A stretch of DNA of 64,000 bases, from contig CM063110.1 of NCBI GenBank assembly GCA_031841125.1, positions 13,945,626 through 14,009,625 on the forward strand. The letters run 5' to 3'. The number at the start of each line of letters is the position of its first letter. Position 1 is the stretch's first letter. This document shows, one piece after another, positions 12,125-24,174 of the stretch. The stretch comes from Acanthococcus lagerstroemiae. Taxonomy: Eukaryota > Arthropoda > Insecta > Hemiptera > Eriococcidae. Under the pieces are notes generated by a model. The model searched no databases and was not told where the DNA came from. It saw only the letters and a list, made by a program, of their open reading frames with translations. The translations under genes and the position numbers were made by a program.

Positions 12125-12985
12125 TCAATAGCAGGCTCCAGAATTTGGTTTTGATTTGCTTTTATATTCACGCTTTTGATAGATAAATTTGGGGTCTCGG
12201 TTGTAGTATTTCTCCTCGATGCTTCTCATTATTCGTACAATTCCGCTTGTGGCATTCTGATCTACGTTTACAAACTCTCTGTATTTCATATAGTAAGGTT
12301 TTTCCTGTACTTGTTCTCTGGCTAATTGTTCATTTGCTACTTGCTTGTTTGCTACTTGTTCGTTTGCAATTAGTTCATGTGCTGCATCGCACATTCCTAC
12401 AATAGTCACAAGGGAGAAAGACGTTGTTTCCTTTTCATGTGAAGACAGCCAGAACACTGAGGCTTCACTGATCAAAACCTGACACAGAATACCAAAATTA
12501 TCATTTATACCGTTATCATATTTATGAGCAGGCGCGTAGATACATCAATTTTTTTTTTTTTGGGGGGGGGTGAAATTTTTTATATACTGGACATAACTTT
12601 TTTACATTGCAATATTTTGAACCCCCAATTCTTCTTTTTCGATCGCTACTTTTTTACTTCTGGGGGGGAGTTCACCCCCCTCCCGTGTCAATACTCTACG
12701 TGCCTGTTTATGAGACATAATTCACATCACGTTATTCCTCGGAAAATTTACTGATAAGAGTACCACAGAAATATGGTTCGATATGCAAAAAAATTGTACA
12801 CTTATCAAACTGAGAACCCATTTTATACATTAGCAAGACGCTTAACTTACCTCTTCTAAATCCAGTGAAGGGTTTTCCTCAATTTCCAAAATCTTTTTCA
12901 ACAGTAACAGTACTCTAATCTTCAACAATAACAGTGCAATAACTAAAAAATATACAAGAATAGAATCGAAATTGTTGCTTATCAT
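12125..12985 (-). CDS. Candidate two-exon gene for a small membrane-anchored protein, unrecognised
   Basis: On the - strand, exon 1 runs from ATG at 12985 to 12851 (45 codons) and ends at a strong GAG|GTAAGT donor. A 372-bp intron ends in GTGTCAG, and exon 2 runs from 12478 to a stop at 12125 (117 codons plus stop). Both junctions are phase 0 and the joined frame encodes 162 residues. Residues about 8-29 are strongly hydrophobic (LVYFLVIALLLL), suggesting a signal anchor. Residues about 80-102 hold pentapeptide repeats of type A-N-E-Q-V (DNA repeat of 15 bp), likely helical. The C-terminal half is basic and tyrosine-rich, with a possible N-glycosylation site (NAT). A possible poly(A) signal ATTAAA lies about 15 bases downstream. 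It is antisense inside the proposed nocturnin intron. I recognise no family; chance assembly of two open stretches remains possible. Confidence 0.4.
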
Positions 12986-12999
12986 TATTATTTTTATTT

Positions 13000-14790
13000 C
13001 TCCTTTGCTCTATACTTGTACACTGAAAATGACACACAGTAATGAAGAGCAAGATCAATGAGCACTACTGAAGAAGAAGAAAAGAAACGAAGAGAAATAA
13101 AAACGAAATGGCAAGAGGCTCGTTGCCGATCCCAATAAAATTAAAATTGTTGCTTACAATTGATTTTATTATTTTCAACTAATTGATTTCTCGAAAATAA
13201 GGCACCACTGAACTGAACGGTGACTCAGATCATACTGAAAAAAAGTTTAAAGAAGAGAAAAATAGCAATTGCACTAAGCTCGACTACTCTTAGCCGACCC
13301 TAAAAATTATGCGGAATAAATGGCATTTTAGAAAAGTGAAAGTTGACTGCCCTGATAGTATAATCATATTTGACAACATTTTGTACGAAATCCGAGTAAA
13401 CCCTTGCACTGTTGGTAACACCCTTTCCCCACTGGATCGCGCTCTTATCTCATTATTTGTGAAAATTGACTTAAGGTAGTTTGGAATTTGGAATAACATT
13501 TTTCATTTGGACTTATTTAGTGCTTTCTTATTGGTTGATACCTTTATGTTTACTCCAGTACCTGTTGCAATGTACCCTGCACTTTCTGTTGGTTCCCACG
13601 GAATTTTGAAAAAATTAAGAAAATACTAAATAAACGCCAAGCACGAAATCGAATAACTCAACTGGAAGTACAATACCTGAACTATATTGTGACATATTTT
13701 TCACGTTTGTTGAGGACACAGAAAATTATTTACAGCGGTATGAAAAAAATGTTGCAACGAGCCCCCATTATTATTATTATTTTTTGAAAGTGATCTATGG
13801 CCGCGAAAAGTTTTTGTAGGGAACGATCATGCATAATTTTTATAGGTAAACCTCGGTGACACCTTTTTATTTCTAACAGCTTTAGTTGTGTTGGAATTTT
13901 TCAAGTTGATGGAGAAAATTTAAAATTTAAAAAACTTGTTATTTTCCTTCTCAAAGCCAGTACCGAATAATGTTCTGGAACACTACTGGACCGATTCGAA
14001 TGATTTTTCTTTTATGGTTCTTGAGAAACCCCTGTGCTTATCTGTTCTGAATAATTATTCATGTAAAATGAGTATATCTACTCAGTTTTAATGTATTCGA
14101 TGTTGAGTCAACATTTTTTGCTCGCTATTTTCGCAGTTTATGGTTTGCTCCGTTCGCAATTATTCGCTTCTTTAGATACTCGTAATTGCTTTCAGTCTAC
14201 GGCTGAAGGGAAAAAAATTTATTATAATTTTCGTTTTTTCTACAACAAACATGTTGTTTTCAACATTTTTTTATATTTACTAGTATTTTATATTAGATGA
14301 AGAAAACATTATTTCAATTTAGGAAACAACGTGTGTCTTAAAATGAGAGGAAGTAAGTGTTAATAAAAAAACAAGTAAAACAGACCTTTAGGTATAAAAT
14401 TAAAATAAAATGAAAAATTATAATGAGGAATGAAAAAAAAACCGCAAATGTTTGTAAATTTATGCTGAAAGTTCAGTAGTTCATAAAAAATAGATTTAAA
14501 AATAACAGTGTTTTGTTATGTTGAAATTTTGTTTTTTTCATTTCTTAACTCACTCGCTGTTTTTATGTTTTTTGTTGTTGTTTGGAGGCATAGGTGTTTT
14601 AAATTAATTAAATTACCTGTTTTAAATCTAAATGTTTTAAATGTTTCCAAACAAAATTGGACATGCTTATTGAACGGGAGATTTACTGGTGGGCAGTAGC
14701 TCAAATAATCAAAATAGGGCCGATCCGTCTGCTTCTGGCAAAAATTGAAAGTAGAATAACTTGGAAGAATTTTAGAACTATTTCAGGCGA
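13000..14790. other. Unassigned intron sequence
   Basis: AT-rich with short open frames only. It lies upstream of the - strand candidate gene and would include its promoter. A (ATT)n run lies at about 13767-13783. No terminal repeats or domains were seen. Confidence 0.4.
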
Positions 14791-15890
14791 TGGGATGGTG
14801 TATAAGATATAATGGCACGTAGAGGTGCAGAATGGAGGAATTCATTCATTCTCTCTTCTCCCCTCCCCCACAAAGAATGTTTAGAGATGAGCGGGATTCT
14901 GAATGTTTCATTCGTGAATAAGAAAAGAAAAATGAAAGCATGGCATACTTTTTCCACCATTCGGCTCCTGGTTTCTTTTTCGGCAAAAAATATTTCTCAC
15001 CCCAAAGTAGGACTAGAACTTGCCACTAACTTGAAATGGTCCATAAGAAACCTATCAGTTCGAAAATCTTACTAGATTTTCCTTGAGATCCTAATTTGAG
15101 TTTCAAAATTCAAATTTGATTCTTCTGAAAAAATCGAATAATCTATCAAAATAGGAGTAGTTCCCCGTGTCGCTAAATTCAAAGACTTTCCTTATCGAAC
15201 AGCGATTTTAGTCCCAAAATCTAAAATCGACTCTTGAAAAAATCAAAATTAACTTTTCTCGGAAAATCGAGTCAAGTATCAAATTAGGGATTTTCTGGGT
15301 TCCTAAATTCGAAAATTCCATCAAATTTCTCTTTGGATCCCGATTTAGGCTTCAAAAGCCAATATTAGACTCGTGAAATAATCAAAATTGATGTCTTAGA
15401 AAGCAAATCAAGTATCGAAATGGAGAAGGAGGGGGTCGTTTGCACGCTCGACTTGAAAATTTCATCATCAACTCGTTAAGTCTTCGATATCTTCTCGAGT
15501 AGGACTCAAAATCCAAATGAGATTCCAAAGTTAACAAATTTGGGTTTTCAACATTTCATACCTACCATCGAATTCATGTAATCCTAATGGAGAAACAATT
15601 TTAAAATTCTTTAAAGACGATTATGGTGGAGGCTACATATTCAAGCTTTTAAAAATCAAAAATATCGACTTAGAGATTTTTAGTTAATTTTGAAAAAAAA
15701 AAGGAAAAATAAACTGACTGAACCAAAAACAAAAGTAGGAATTTCGGTAGCCGCTATTTTATTGCTTATTTGGGTTTTTAACATCGACCAATTTTTATCA
15801 ACTTCTGCACTTCAAATTTGGCTTATGCTTGATACATGCTTTAACGAGGTTCTCCTTTCAACATTACTTACAAAAATTAAAATCTGACCC
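14790..15890. repeat. Dispersed repeat of about 1 kb with a 125-135 bp internal period (copy 1)
   Basis: Its first part (14812-15050) matches 36130-36350, sharing the order GGAATTCATT-like, TTCTGAATG and GGTTTCTTTTTCGG. Its second part consists of repeating blocks around AAATTCGAAAATTCCATCA and CCCGATTTAGGCTTCAAAAG. Blocks recur near 15149, 15280 and 15416. The match to 36590-36730 is close over about 140 bp, so both are copies of one family. The short open frames within it are not genes. Confidence 0.7.
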
Positions 15891-16522
15891 AAAAAGGAAG
15901 CCCAATTAAAGATTCAAGAGCCATTATAAAATTTTGAAGTCCCCCCCCCCAAAAAAAAAAAAAAATAAAAAAAACAACATGTATTATGATAGTTTTTCCT
16001 ATCCTGACGCAGGCCCATTCGCGGCATTTTGAATAAACCCACAAAACAAGAAAAAACAACGAAAATCCGGATTTCCCCAAAAATTTTTGGACATTATTTA
16101 GGTTCTCTCGAAAACAAAACGCACCCGAATGCAAGACCATGGGCGTCGCTGTAGGGGAAGGGGCTAGACGGGTAATTTCTACCTCCCCCCTCCCCAAAGA
16201 ATTTAGGGGGTAGAAATCAAAATTACCCCCCTCCAATTTCAAAAGTCAATAATTATATTTATAGGTACTTGCAGTTATAAAACATTTGTAAACGAATTAG
16301 TGCCGTGTGATACCGCAATTAATAGTACCGTGCCATACACTTAACTCGCAATACACACATGCACAGAGTGTCTTACAAAATCGAAATCTGAAAATAAATG
16401 ACCTTCACCCCCCCCCCTTCCTATTTCCTATGAATGCGCTAAAATAATAAACTAAAGCTAAATATACTTCTTCATCTATAATACTATATTTTCTGGGGGA
16501 TAAAACCGAATTGTATTGCATA

Positions 16523-17505
16523 AGGTAGATGAGCCCGATAAGGCCCAGATCCACAATATAAGGCCCAGTGTACCGATCATGACTGCTATGCTTTAGACTG
16601 CATTAAAACGTACAGCAAAGTTGTTCCTTCATGCTATAGCAACATTGCCCAGTTGTTTTTATCAAGATATTAGTCCACTGGTGGTACGAGATATGCCGGT
16701 TGATGATTTTCCAATAACGTAAAAAGTGTCCGATATGTTTTTTGTGGAACTTGGAGGATTTACGAGTATTATGTTAGTCAAATGGAATCTATCCAGAAAT
16801 CAAACATTGGATAGTTGTTGTAGTGGTAGTTGGTTAACGATCGACACCAGAAAAGTGAAATTTGAGCAATTTGGAACTGAGGTATGCGATACTCACGAAA
16901 AATAGTGTTATGTAACCTAATAAGGCCCAGCCTGGTAAGATCAATTGATTATCACTTCAGGTGTAATTTACTCATAAATTTCTAGTTGAACCATGCTTAA
17001 CTTCTTATTTATGGAATTTCAGGTCAGGCTTATTAGGTATTAGGTTGGGTCTTATTAGGTTATAGGCCTAGCCTTCGTTGGTGCGCAGGACTTATCAAGT
17101 TTTGAAAAAGGAGTATTTTTATTAGAAGATCTGGGGAACGTGGAGCAGTTTAGAAAAATTTCAAGCTAGCCAATTTTTCAATATTGCAGTCGACGACTAT
17201 AAAAATTTCTATTTTTCCATTTTCTTGATTTAAAATTTGTGATATTAGTCCGAATCCTGGAAGAATTAAAATATAAACTTCTGGATGACCAAAAATCAGA
17301 ATAAATGTTGAAAAATAATAGGATATTACCATTTCCTAATGGATTAAAGAGTATTATTGATAAGTTATGATCTAAAATAATTATAGTAATAGCTCTAGCT
17401 GAAACTGGGATAGATAAAATTAAAAAAGAAAAAACATGTAATCACTTACATGGAAGTCTGGAGAGCCGAAACCTTAAATTAGGGCCTTATTGAGCTCACC
17501 TACCT
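16523..17505. mobile_element. TA-flanked DNA transposon remnant containing a COX1 fragment
   Basis: Ends are inverted repeats of about 28 bp: left AGGTAGATGAGCCCGATAAG, and right, on the other strand, AGGTAGGTGAGCTCAATAAG. TA lies immediately outside both ends (16521-16522, 17506-17507), as expected for Tc1/mariner-type insertion. The TAAGGCCCAG word of the ends recurs inside (near 16560 and 16920). No transposase frame remains; about 290 bp of its interior is mitochondrial in origin (see the COX1 entry). Confidence 0.75.
17155..17435 (-). pseudogene. Nuclear copy of mitochondrial COX1 (numt fragment)
   Basis: Read on the - strand, 17155-17332 encodes [20 protein letters not shown], a cytochrome c oxidase subunit I core motif that includes copper- and haem-site surroundings. 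Upstream on that strand (about 17333-17430), in another frame, comes SIPVSARAITIIILDHNLS then FNPLGNGN. These are recognisable versions of the COX1 loop that precedes the GHPEVY motif. At least one frameshift separates the parts and the sequence between them is damaged. Base composition is very AT-rich, like insect mitochondrial DNA. This is a dead nuclear insertion, not a functional gene. Confidence 0.85.
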
Positions 17506-17602
17506 TAATACGTGCATGGTGATCACGTCTCATACGACTCACACGAGCATTTCATACATGCGAAGACTCTTGTAAGCTGATATTTCGATTTATCGTCATT
17601 AT

Positions 17603-18221
17603 CAGGGCTGCAATCTTTATGTACAAAAAATAGCGAAATGTGCGCATATTTTATGCACTAAATTCAGTCTAAATAATATGCCGAAAATATGCGTAAATAT
17701 GTAAATACAATATGGGTATTGGGTATATCGTTTCAAAAGAAAAATGAAGTTGGATACACTGAGACAATTTTTATCATATTTTAAAATGATCCAGCAAAGT
17801 ATCTCCTTAAGAGTCCAATCTTCTTTTAATAGGAGATGCACCGAGGAGATAATGCACCTATTCGTAATTTCTTGATGATGATTGATGAATGTGATGCGGG
17901 CAAGAGAAAGGTTATCGCACATGCAAAAGAACATATTTTTTTTCTAAAAGCTTTTATACTGCCATTAAGTCTTCACAATTTTTTTTTTGGAGTCGGACAT
18001 CATTCTCAACACTAAAAAAATAACTTTTTTTTTTGGGGGGGGGGATTGAAAAATAAGCAGAATTGGTGCAAAATATGCGGTAAATGCCAAAATATGTGAA
18101 ATAATATGCAGGATGAAGTGCTGTTCATTTGACTCAGAATTCTATGATTCGTGAAGATCTTTTGATACTTATACCTATACGCCATAGATAAAAATATGTT
18201 CGCATAAAAATTGCAGCCCTG
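17603..18221. mobile_element. hAT-type MITE with a perfect 8-bp target duplication
   Basis: Left end CAGGGCTGCAATCTTTATG; right end, on the other strand, CAGGGCTGCAATTTTTATG. GTCATTAT flanks both sides exactly (17595-17602 and 18222-18229). CAGGG ends and an 8-bp duplication are the hAT hallmarks. Inside are many ATATGCG/GCATAT words, likely subterminal transposase-binding repeats. The same words occur near the hAT transposase remnant (32030-32170) and in the element at 44992-46062. No coding capacity; the - strand frame at 17617-17934 has no domain. Confidence 0.9.
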
Positions 18222-18593
18222 GTCATTATAATAGAATTTTCTAATTCCAAATTCTTTGTTTTCTCTTTCATGATATAATTTGCTGATTCTTAAATTTTTA
18301 AATGACCATGACTGAAATGACTGTTAGACACTTTGATACAACATACTACACCCCTTCCCCCAAAAAATCCACCAACGCCGATGAATGTAAGTCAACACTA
18401 CTAAAAAAATTAGCCCCCCCCCCCAAAGAAAAAAAATTTCCAGCGACGTCACTGTGCAAAACGCACCCTAAATTTGAGGAGGCCAAAAAAATTGTCCGAT
18501 TGCAAGACGCACATAAAAATCAAATTATATTTTCTGTAGGAAGAAATGTCAAATACAAAATAATAATTACCTTGGTATTTAATCACTAATCAG

Positions 18594-19569
18594 TAGAGGC
18601 AACTGTTGTACCTAGGACCATTTTTCACATTTTGGGCTCTGTATAAGCTGATGTATGGGTGATAAAATTTTTTGAATTATTCTGTTGGATAAAGCTACAC
18701 TTTCTCCATACTTTCGCACAAACGGATTTCGAAAACATCAAATATCCAATTTTTTATGTTTTTTTGAAAATTTTGAAAATGTTGGTCCTAGGTACAACAC
18801 CATGTTGTACCTAAGACCACCGCATGTTGTACCTAGGACTACCTGATTAAAAGCTACAAAATTATAAACGAAAGTATATTTTGATGTCTGAAAAGCACAA
18901 ATGTTATAAGTACATCAAAATTACAACATTTTCAGGTAGGTTATTCTTACACATTGTACCTAATTTTATCAATAACGCGCAACGATCCATGTCGGATCGA
19001 AAAATTTTTAATTTTTGAATAATAAGTATTAAGTACATTGTTTGACAAAGTATTGAATATCGTCCATGATTTCATAGCCACAGGGTCCATTTTTTTCGTT
19101 TTACATTATTTTCACTTCGTAGCATCCTAAAAAAAAGTTATAACGTTGTATACGAAGTTTTGTGTGGTCCTAGGTACAACAAGCAAATTGGTCCTAGGTA
19201 CACGACCTGTTCATTTGAGGATAAAAATTTTTCGCAAAAAAAAGTTGATAACTAATTTCTAAAATAACCTACCAGTTCTCTTCTCTATTGTATCCTGGCA
19301 TCAGATGCGCGTTTTTGGAACATTTGATGAAGTTTCACTAACTAAAAGATGAAAAACACGGAGTGCTGAAAATTTTAATTTACGAACCCGAAATCGAAAA
19401 TCGTCAACTGTTTTCACAAAAACGGATAAGTAAACATGTGCAACAGGAAACGTCGCCAAACGTTAGTATTTATAGGCTGATAGTGTTAGTTTCGTTTATT
19501 ACCATTTGGGGGCACCAAAGTAGAAATCGGTCCTAGGTACAACTAGTCCCAGGTACAACAGTTGCCCTA
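18594..19569. mobile_element. Inverted-repeat element with internal GTACCTAGGACC palindromic words (976 bp)
   Basis: Left end TAGAGGCAACTGTTGTACCT; right end, on the other strand, TAGGGCAACTGTTGTACCTG. TCAG lies just outside both ends (18590-18593, 19570-19573). The word GTTGTACCTAGGACC or its complement recurs inside near 18790, 18810, 18828, 19170 and 19190. There is no open frame of note, so it is non-autonomous. Superfamily is uncertain; TAGGG ends fit hAT, but the clear flanking repeat is only 4 bp. Confidence 0.75.
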
Positions 19570-20029
19570 TCAGATGTGTCACCAACATCATCGGAGTCCT
19601 CACTTGCGGATGAGTCTTGATCAGGAATTTCCGCCCAGATCAAGTCATCCTATGTGCCGTCTAATGAGTTGGCGACACAGCACTTTACAAATGATTTCTT
19701 AACGATTTCTGGCAAATCGTACTGGCACTCTTATCATTTTAAAAGGAATAGTGCACATGATTGACAAGTTCGAACATGAAAAATCAGATAATGCGAATGC
19801 AAGACGCACCACTTTTTCTGATCTACGAAATCGAAAAAAGTGCAGTCTTGCATTCAAGAGAATACGTATTTGTGCCCTCATCCTCCCTCTAGGAATATCT
19901 GTGTCACCCATAAATAGTGCTATTATATAATGAATGATTTTTGAAAAAATAATATGTTTTTTTTTTTTAAAACGAAAAAAAAATACCATGAATTATCAAG
20001 GTTTCGGTAGAATAACCCAGGGACTAGGG

Positions 20030-21120
20030 AGTTCAGTGGACCTGTGGAACTAAGGTTGTATTACATTGGTCAAAAAGTGCATCTGTGGAAATGGTCGCAC
20101 TCCGACACAAACTAGACGGGCTGGTTTTAAATCTCTCGAGGTGGATCACGTATTTGATTGATTTTTCCAAACAGTCGCAGTCGGGCGCCTCGGTAATCAG
20201 GAAGTGATATTGTAATTTGTCGCCGAACAAAAGGCTGTGTTTCACCGATCAACTTCTGCTTACGTTCGCCGATACAATATTTATAATTACATATAAATAA
20301 GTACACATATTTCGTAACTATCGGAAAAACGTCTGTTATCTCACAGACGATCTTTCTAAACTCGCGTTACTCATTGCCAGAGAGCACGTTGAAAGTTCGC
20401 CGCACGAAAATGCGATAATTTCTCCGAATTTTCCGTTACGTCTGTCCGTCGTCGGCTCGGACGGCGAACGCGAACACGTTTTTTCACGATCACCCAGTCT
20501 TTTCGAATCTCGGACGTAGGTGAGTTCGAGAAAACGAAAAATGAAATAATTTATTAATCTCGCGGTCTATCAGTCAGCGGTATCGCCGGAGGCCAAAAAA
20601 TTCCCAAAATCGTAAATCGAGTGTAGCCGCTGCTTGCGAATGTAACGAGATATCTCAGTTCAAATTTCAAGGCTTGTACGCAAATAGCAGAAAAATAACG
20701 TTTAAATCGTCGCACGTATTTTCCTCATTTTTTTTTTGAAATTCAAATTTTTCGCGAACCGAAATAGCCAGTGCCATTTTGTGATGCTAATTTCGATACC
20801 CCGGAGTTTCTGAAATTACGGAGGTATAAATGTAGCAAATGTATCTATGGCCACGAGCGCGGTCGTGCGTTTGCGTCACACGCAAAATAAAATAATTGCC
20901 AGGTTCGAAAAAGAATTAATACCTGATCTTCGCGTGTACGCTTCATTGTCATAAATGAAGCCGAATCTCTTTTGTGCGGTTTTTGCGCCGCCATTGTAAT
21001 GGTAATTTGTTTTTTCATTTGCTTATATTTGCCTTTCGAGATGAGGTTGCTTGCGTCGCATATGTGCATTGTATGACACACGCGAATCGTGCTTGTGACG
21101 ACTGTCAGTACTAAGGGGTG
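20030..21120. other. CpG-rich single-copy island, candidate alternative promoter
   Basis: CpG words are frequent here compared with the intron around it. On the + strand a CACGATCACCCAGTC stretch leads to a consensus donor, GTAG|GTGAGT, at 20519-20520, as expected for an untranslated first exon. Such an exon could splice to 46549, whose ATG lies one base in. On the - strand, 20030-20245 is open but starts from GTG and has no recognised domain. Transcription is inferred from composition only. Confidence 0.3.
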
Positions 21121-21535
21121 GAAAATTGTAATGATGCTGCGATTCGATGTATTTGCATTTTAAATTTTCACCGAGTGTACGTCATCCGAAGGCCGGAATA
21201 CAATAATATTCACGAACTAGTAAATACAAAAACATTTTAACAACAAACAGAACTTCGCTAAAAACTGTAAGGCGAGGGCAACAAATATCGCCCACCTTTT
21301 TTCAAACGCCACAAAGTTGCACGTGCTGGGTGACCAGTTTCTGAAAATCCGGAAAAAGTCAGGGAATTTTGAAGAAAATTTTATAATGTGAAAGTACTGT
21401 AGGTACAATTTTCTCTGTCAGACTCAATTGAACATTTTAGCATTTTATATGCTTTTACTGCTGGGTATACTTGAGCAAAACCGTAACGCTCTCCCGACAC
21501 GAATTCAGTGATTGACATTTCCTTGGAAATTTATT

Positions 21536-21615
21536 TTTCTTTCTGCTATGTGGTCATTGATCTTGCTCTTTGCTGCGCCCTGCGTGACTACAGTCTGCAG
21601 ACGTGTTGTTAATGG
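21536..21615. repeat. Dispersed repeat also found at about 27856-27960
   Basis: Both copies share TTGACATTTCC, GAAATTTATTTTTCT, CATTGATCTTG, TTTGCTGC and GACTACAGTCTGCAG in the same order. A shorter, weaker third copy is near 21690. No ends were identified. Confidence 0.6.
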
Positions 21616-23530
21616 AAATTTTCGTGAAACTTTTTTTAATTAGGGTACAAAAGCATATAAAATGTTACACTACGTGTATCTATTTTTCTTCCAGCCATGT
21701 GCTTATTGATATATTGATCTTGATCTTTTGACTAGCTGTCTAACTGATTAAACGACTAATGTCTGTCTATCTATTCTCTGTTTTTCTGTTATGTGGACTT
21801 TTGGTCCTAAAGTTTATGCGGTGGCTGTATAGGGTGTCTCAAGGTGAATGATCTTTCTTCAATTTGGCGAGTAGGCAGTTAATCCTGTAACCAAAACCAT
21901 GTAGAAATGTTTACGTGCATGCCCACGCCGCGAAAAGGACTTGCTGTAATAAGCAGTGACGCACTCATTCCCATCTTCCAGCTGGACGGGTCTTTGCTGA
22001 AAAAATGTAAGAATTATATTTAGCAACTTTTTTTCTGAAAAAGAGATAAGTTTCGACTATTATTCTTCTTTAGCCGCCTTATCCGACATCGGAAGTTGGC
22101 AATTGCGATTTCTATATAGTGTGCGACTCTCCTGGGCAAGTTAGTCGGGGTAGTTTCCCTCGCTTTCCCCACGGTTTTTTTGCGTTAGGGTTTTTCCTTC
22201 TCAGTGTCGGAAGAGTGTACAGCCGCAGTTTGCCCACTAGTCACGTGTTTCACGACGTTGAGTAAGATGTCCACGACGTGCACTCCCACAGTACCAATTT
22301 CTAATCTGGTGGTAACACGCCTTGCGATTGTAATGCCTTGTTTGTGTGAATTGGCGGGGGTTACTGTTTTTTTTTTTTTTAAATAATTTGTTTGTTGTGA
22401 AGAAGTTGGAAAATAGACTGGAAAAATCTGGAAAAGTCAGTTGTTTTTTGTGTTTTTTTTTTGGGGGGGGGCAGGCCACCCTGATTTAAAATTGAGATAT
22501 TCTAAAAATTGCCCATTCAGTGTGTAGAGGGAAACATTAGCTTCAACTTCACAAAATTTTTAATTAAAGGAGAAGCTGTTTGCATTTTTTTTTTTTTAAA
22601 TACCAAAATGGGGGTCTCGAAAAATGGGCTCCTAATAGCATCTGTCAACAAATATTTCAAAAAATGTTAAAAATTGGTACCTTTCATCACGTAAACGATT
22701 TATTTTGACGAAGAACATTACGAATTTAGGCATATAGTAGAAACAGACTTTTTTCTTCTTCAACCTTTCAGAGTGGAGTTTGGTACATCAAACACATTTG
22801 ATGCTTTCATCAAGCCCATTTGTTGTGCTAGAACGGCACAAATAGTTAAATTCATTCGCTCCTGCGACCAGTGACGAAAATAAGGGGCAGGGGGGCAACT
22901 TAGCTGGAGTTGGGAAATTTTAGTAGATGGATCAAAAGTTGGGAAAATCTAACAAGTCAATTTTTTTTTAGCCAATACAAACAAATTTTGATACTTGGGA
23001 ATTTTGAGTTGAGTCAGTAGGGAATTGGGCCCTTCAGAAAAAACTCGTCGCTACGTCTCTGCCTGCGATCGGCCAAGTCTTTTTACAGGATGCGAGGACG
23101 TTTTGCTGTAAAAATGCAATATTTGGGAAAATTCATAAACGGGCGATATTACGGGACGAACGCATTTCTTATAGAATAATTTAAAAATACAAAAATTATG
23201 AAAAATGAGAAAGAAACTTACCTGAAATCGATACTTTCGACTGTTACAGTCTGATGGATTCAATCGTCAATTTTTTTTCAAGCACTTGAATTTATATAAA
23301 TCACATATTCCTGGACTTTCGAAAAACTTTTTGGCTTCAAAATTATTTTCGGTGATAACTTTTTTTTTCTTCTTTGTTTTTCTTCTTGGTCTTATGAGGA
23401 TTATGTTTTCTGCATCATATTATGTCAACAAAACGCACTTATGCAATCAACAGACGAGATATTCAGGTGGACGATATTTGGTGCCCTTACGTGGTCTCCT
23501 CAATAACGTCTTGAAAACCCCGCTTTCATG
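21616..23530. other. Unassigned intron sequence
   Basis: AT-rich, with homopolymer junctions such as the T-run/G-run at 22453-22471. Short open frames (for example 23286-23558) lack recognised motifs or credible exon boundaries. Confidence 0.4.
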
Positions 23531-23850
23531 CCAAAGCCCTCCAAAATTGGTTTTTTGAAAAGTTTCGAAAACTATTATCGATATCGAATAAATAAGGTTT
23601 CAAACTGAATTTATTCTACGCCGGATTTTCTTCAAAAATGTTCATATGCATTTCTTTTTGTGAAACTGTTGTCGGGTGTCTCTTGAATGTCTGAAAAATC
23701 CCAACCCATGTTAAATTGTCGAAGCCCTCCAAAATTGGTTTTTTGAAAAATCTCGAGAACTATCATCGACATCGAATAATATTTCGAACTAAATGTGTTC
23801 TACACCGAATTTCATATAAAAATGGTCATATGCATTTCTTTTGTATCTCC
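23530..23850. repeat. Two-copy tandem duplication, about 191 bp
   Basis: AAGCCCTCCAAAATTGG with the following TATCGA-ATCGAATA and TCATATGCATTTCTTT parts occurs from about 23533 and again from about 23724. The copies are diverged. Confidence 0.7.
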
Positions 23851-24174
23851 TCTCTGACCTACGCAATCCCGGGGTTGAAATAGACTCATTTTCAGATTAC
23901 ACTTAACCCAAGCCTTTTGGGGGACACAGTCATTTTTTGATCTATTTCTCCCTTTACTGGGGGAGGAATAGATTTGACCCCAATTTTCATGGGTGTCGAT
24001 TCACCACCATACAAATTTTTAATTCTTGCGATTTTTGCCTTCATTTCCTCTTCCTCCTTAGAGTTTTGCATTTTCAAAGGTTTTCCGAATTTTTGAGCTG
24101 ATTTTTTTTGACACTTCTTGAACTTAGAGAAAATCTATTTGAAATCGAGATACCGCGTGTAAGGTGCTCGGGGC

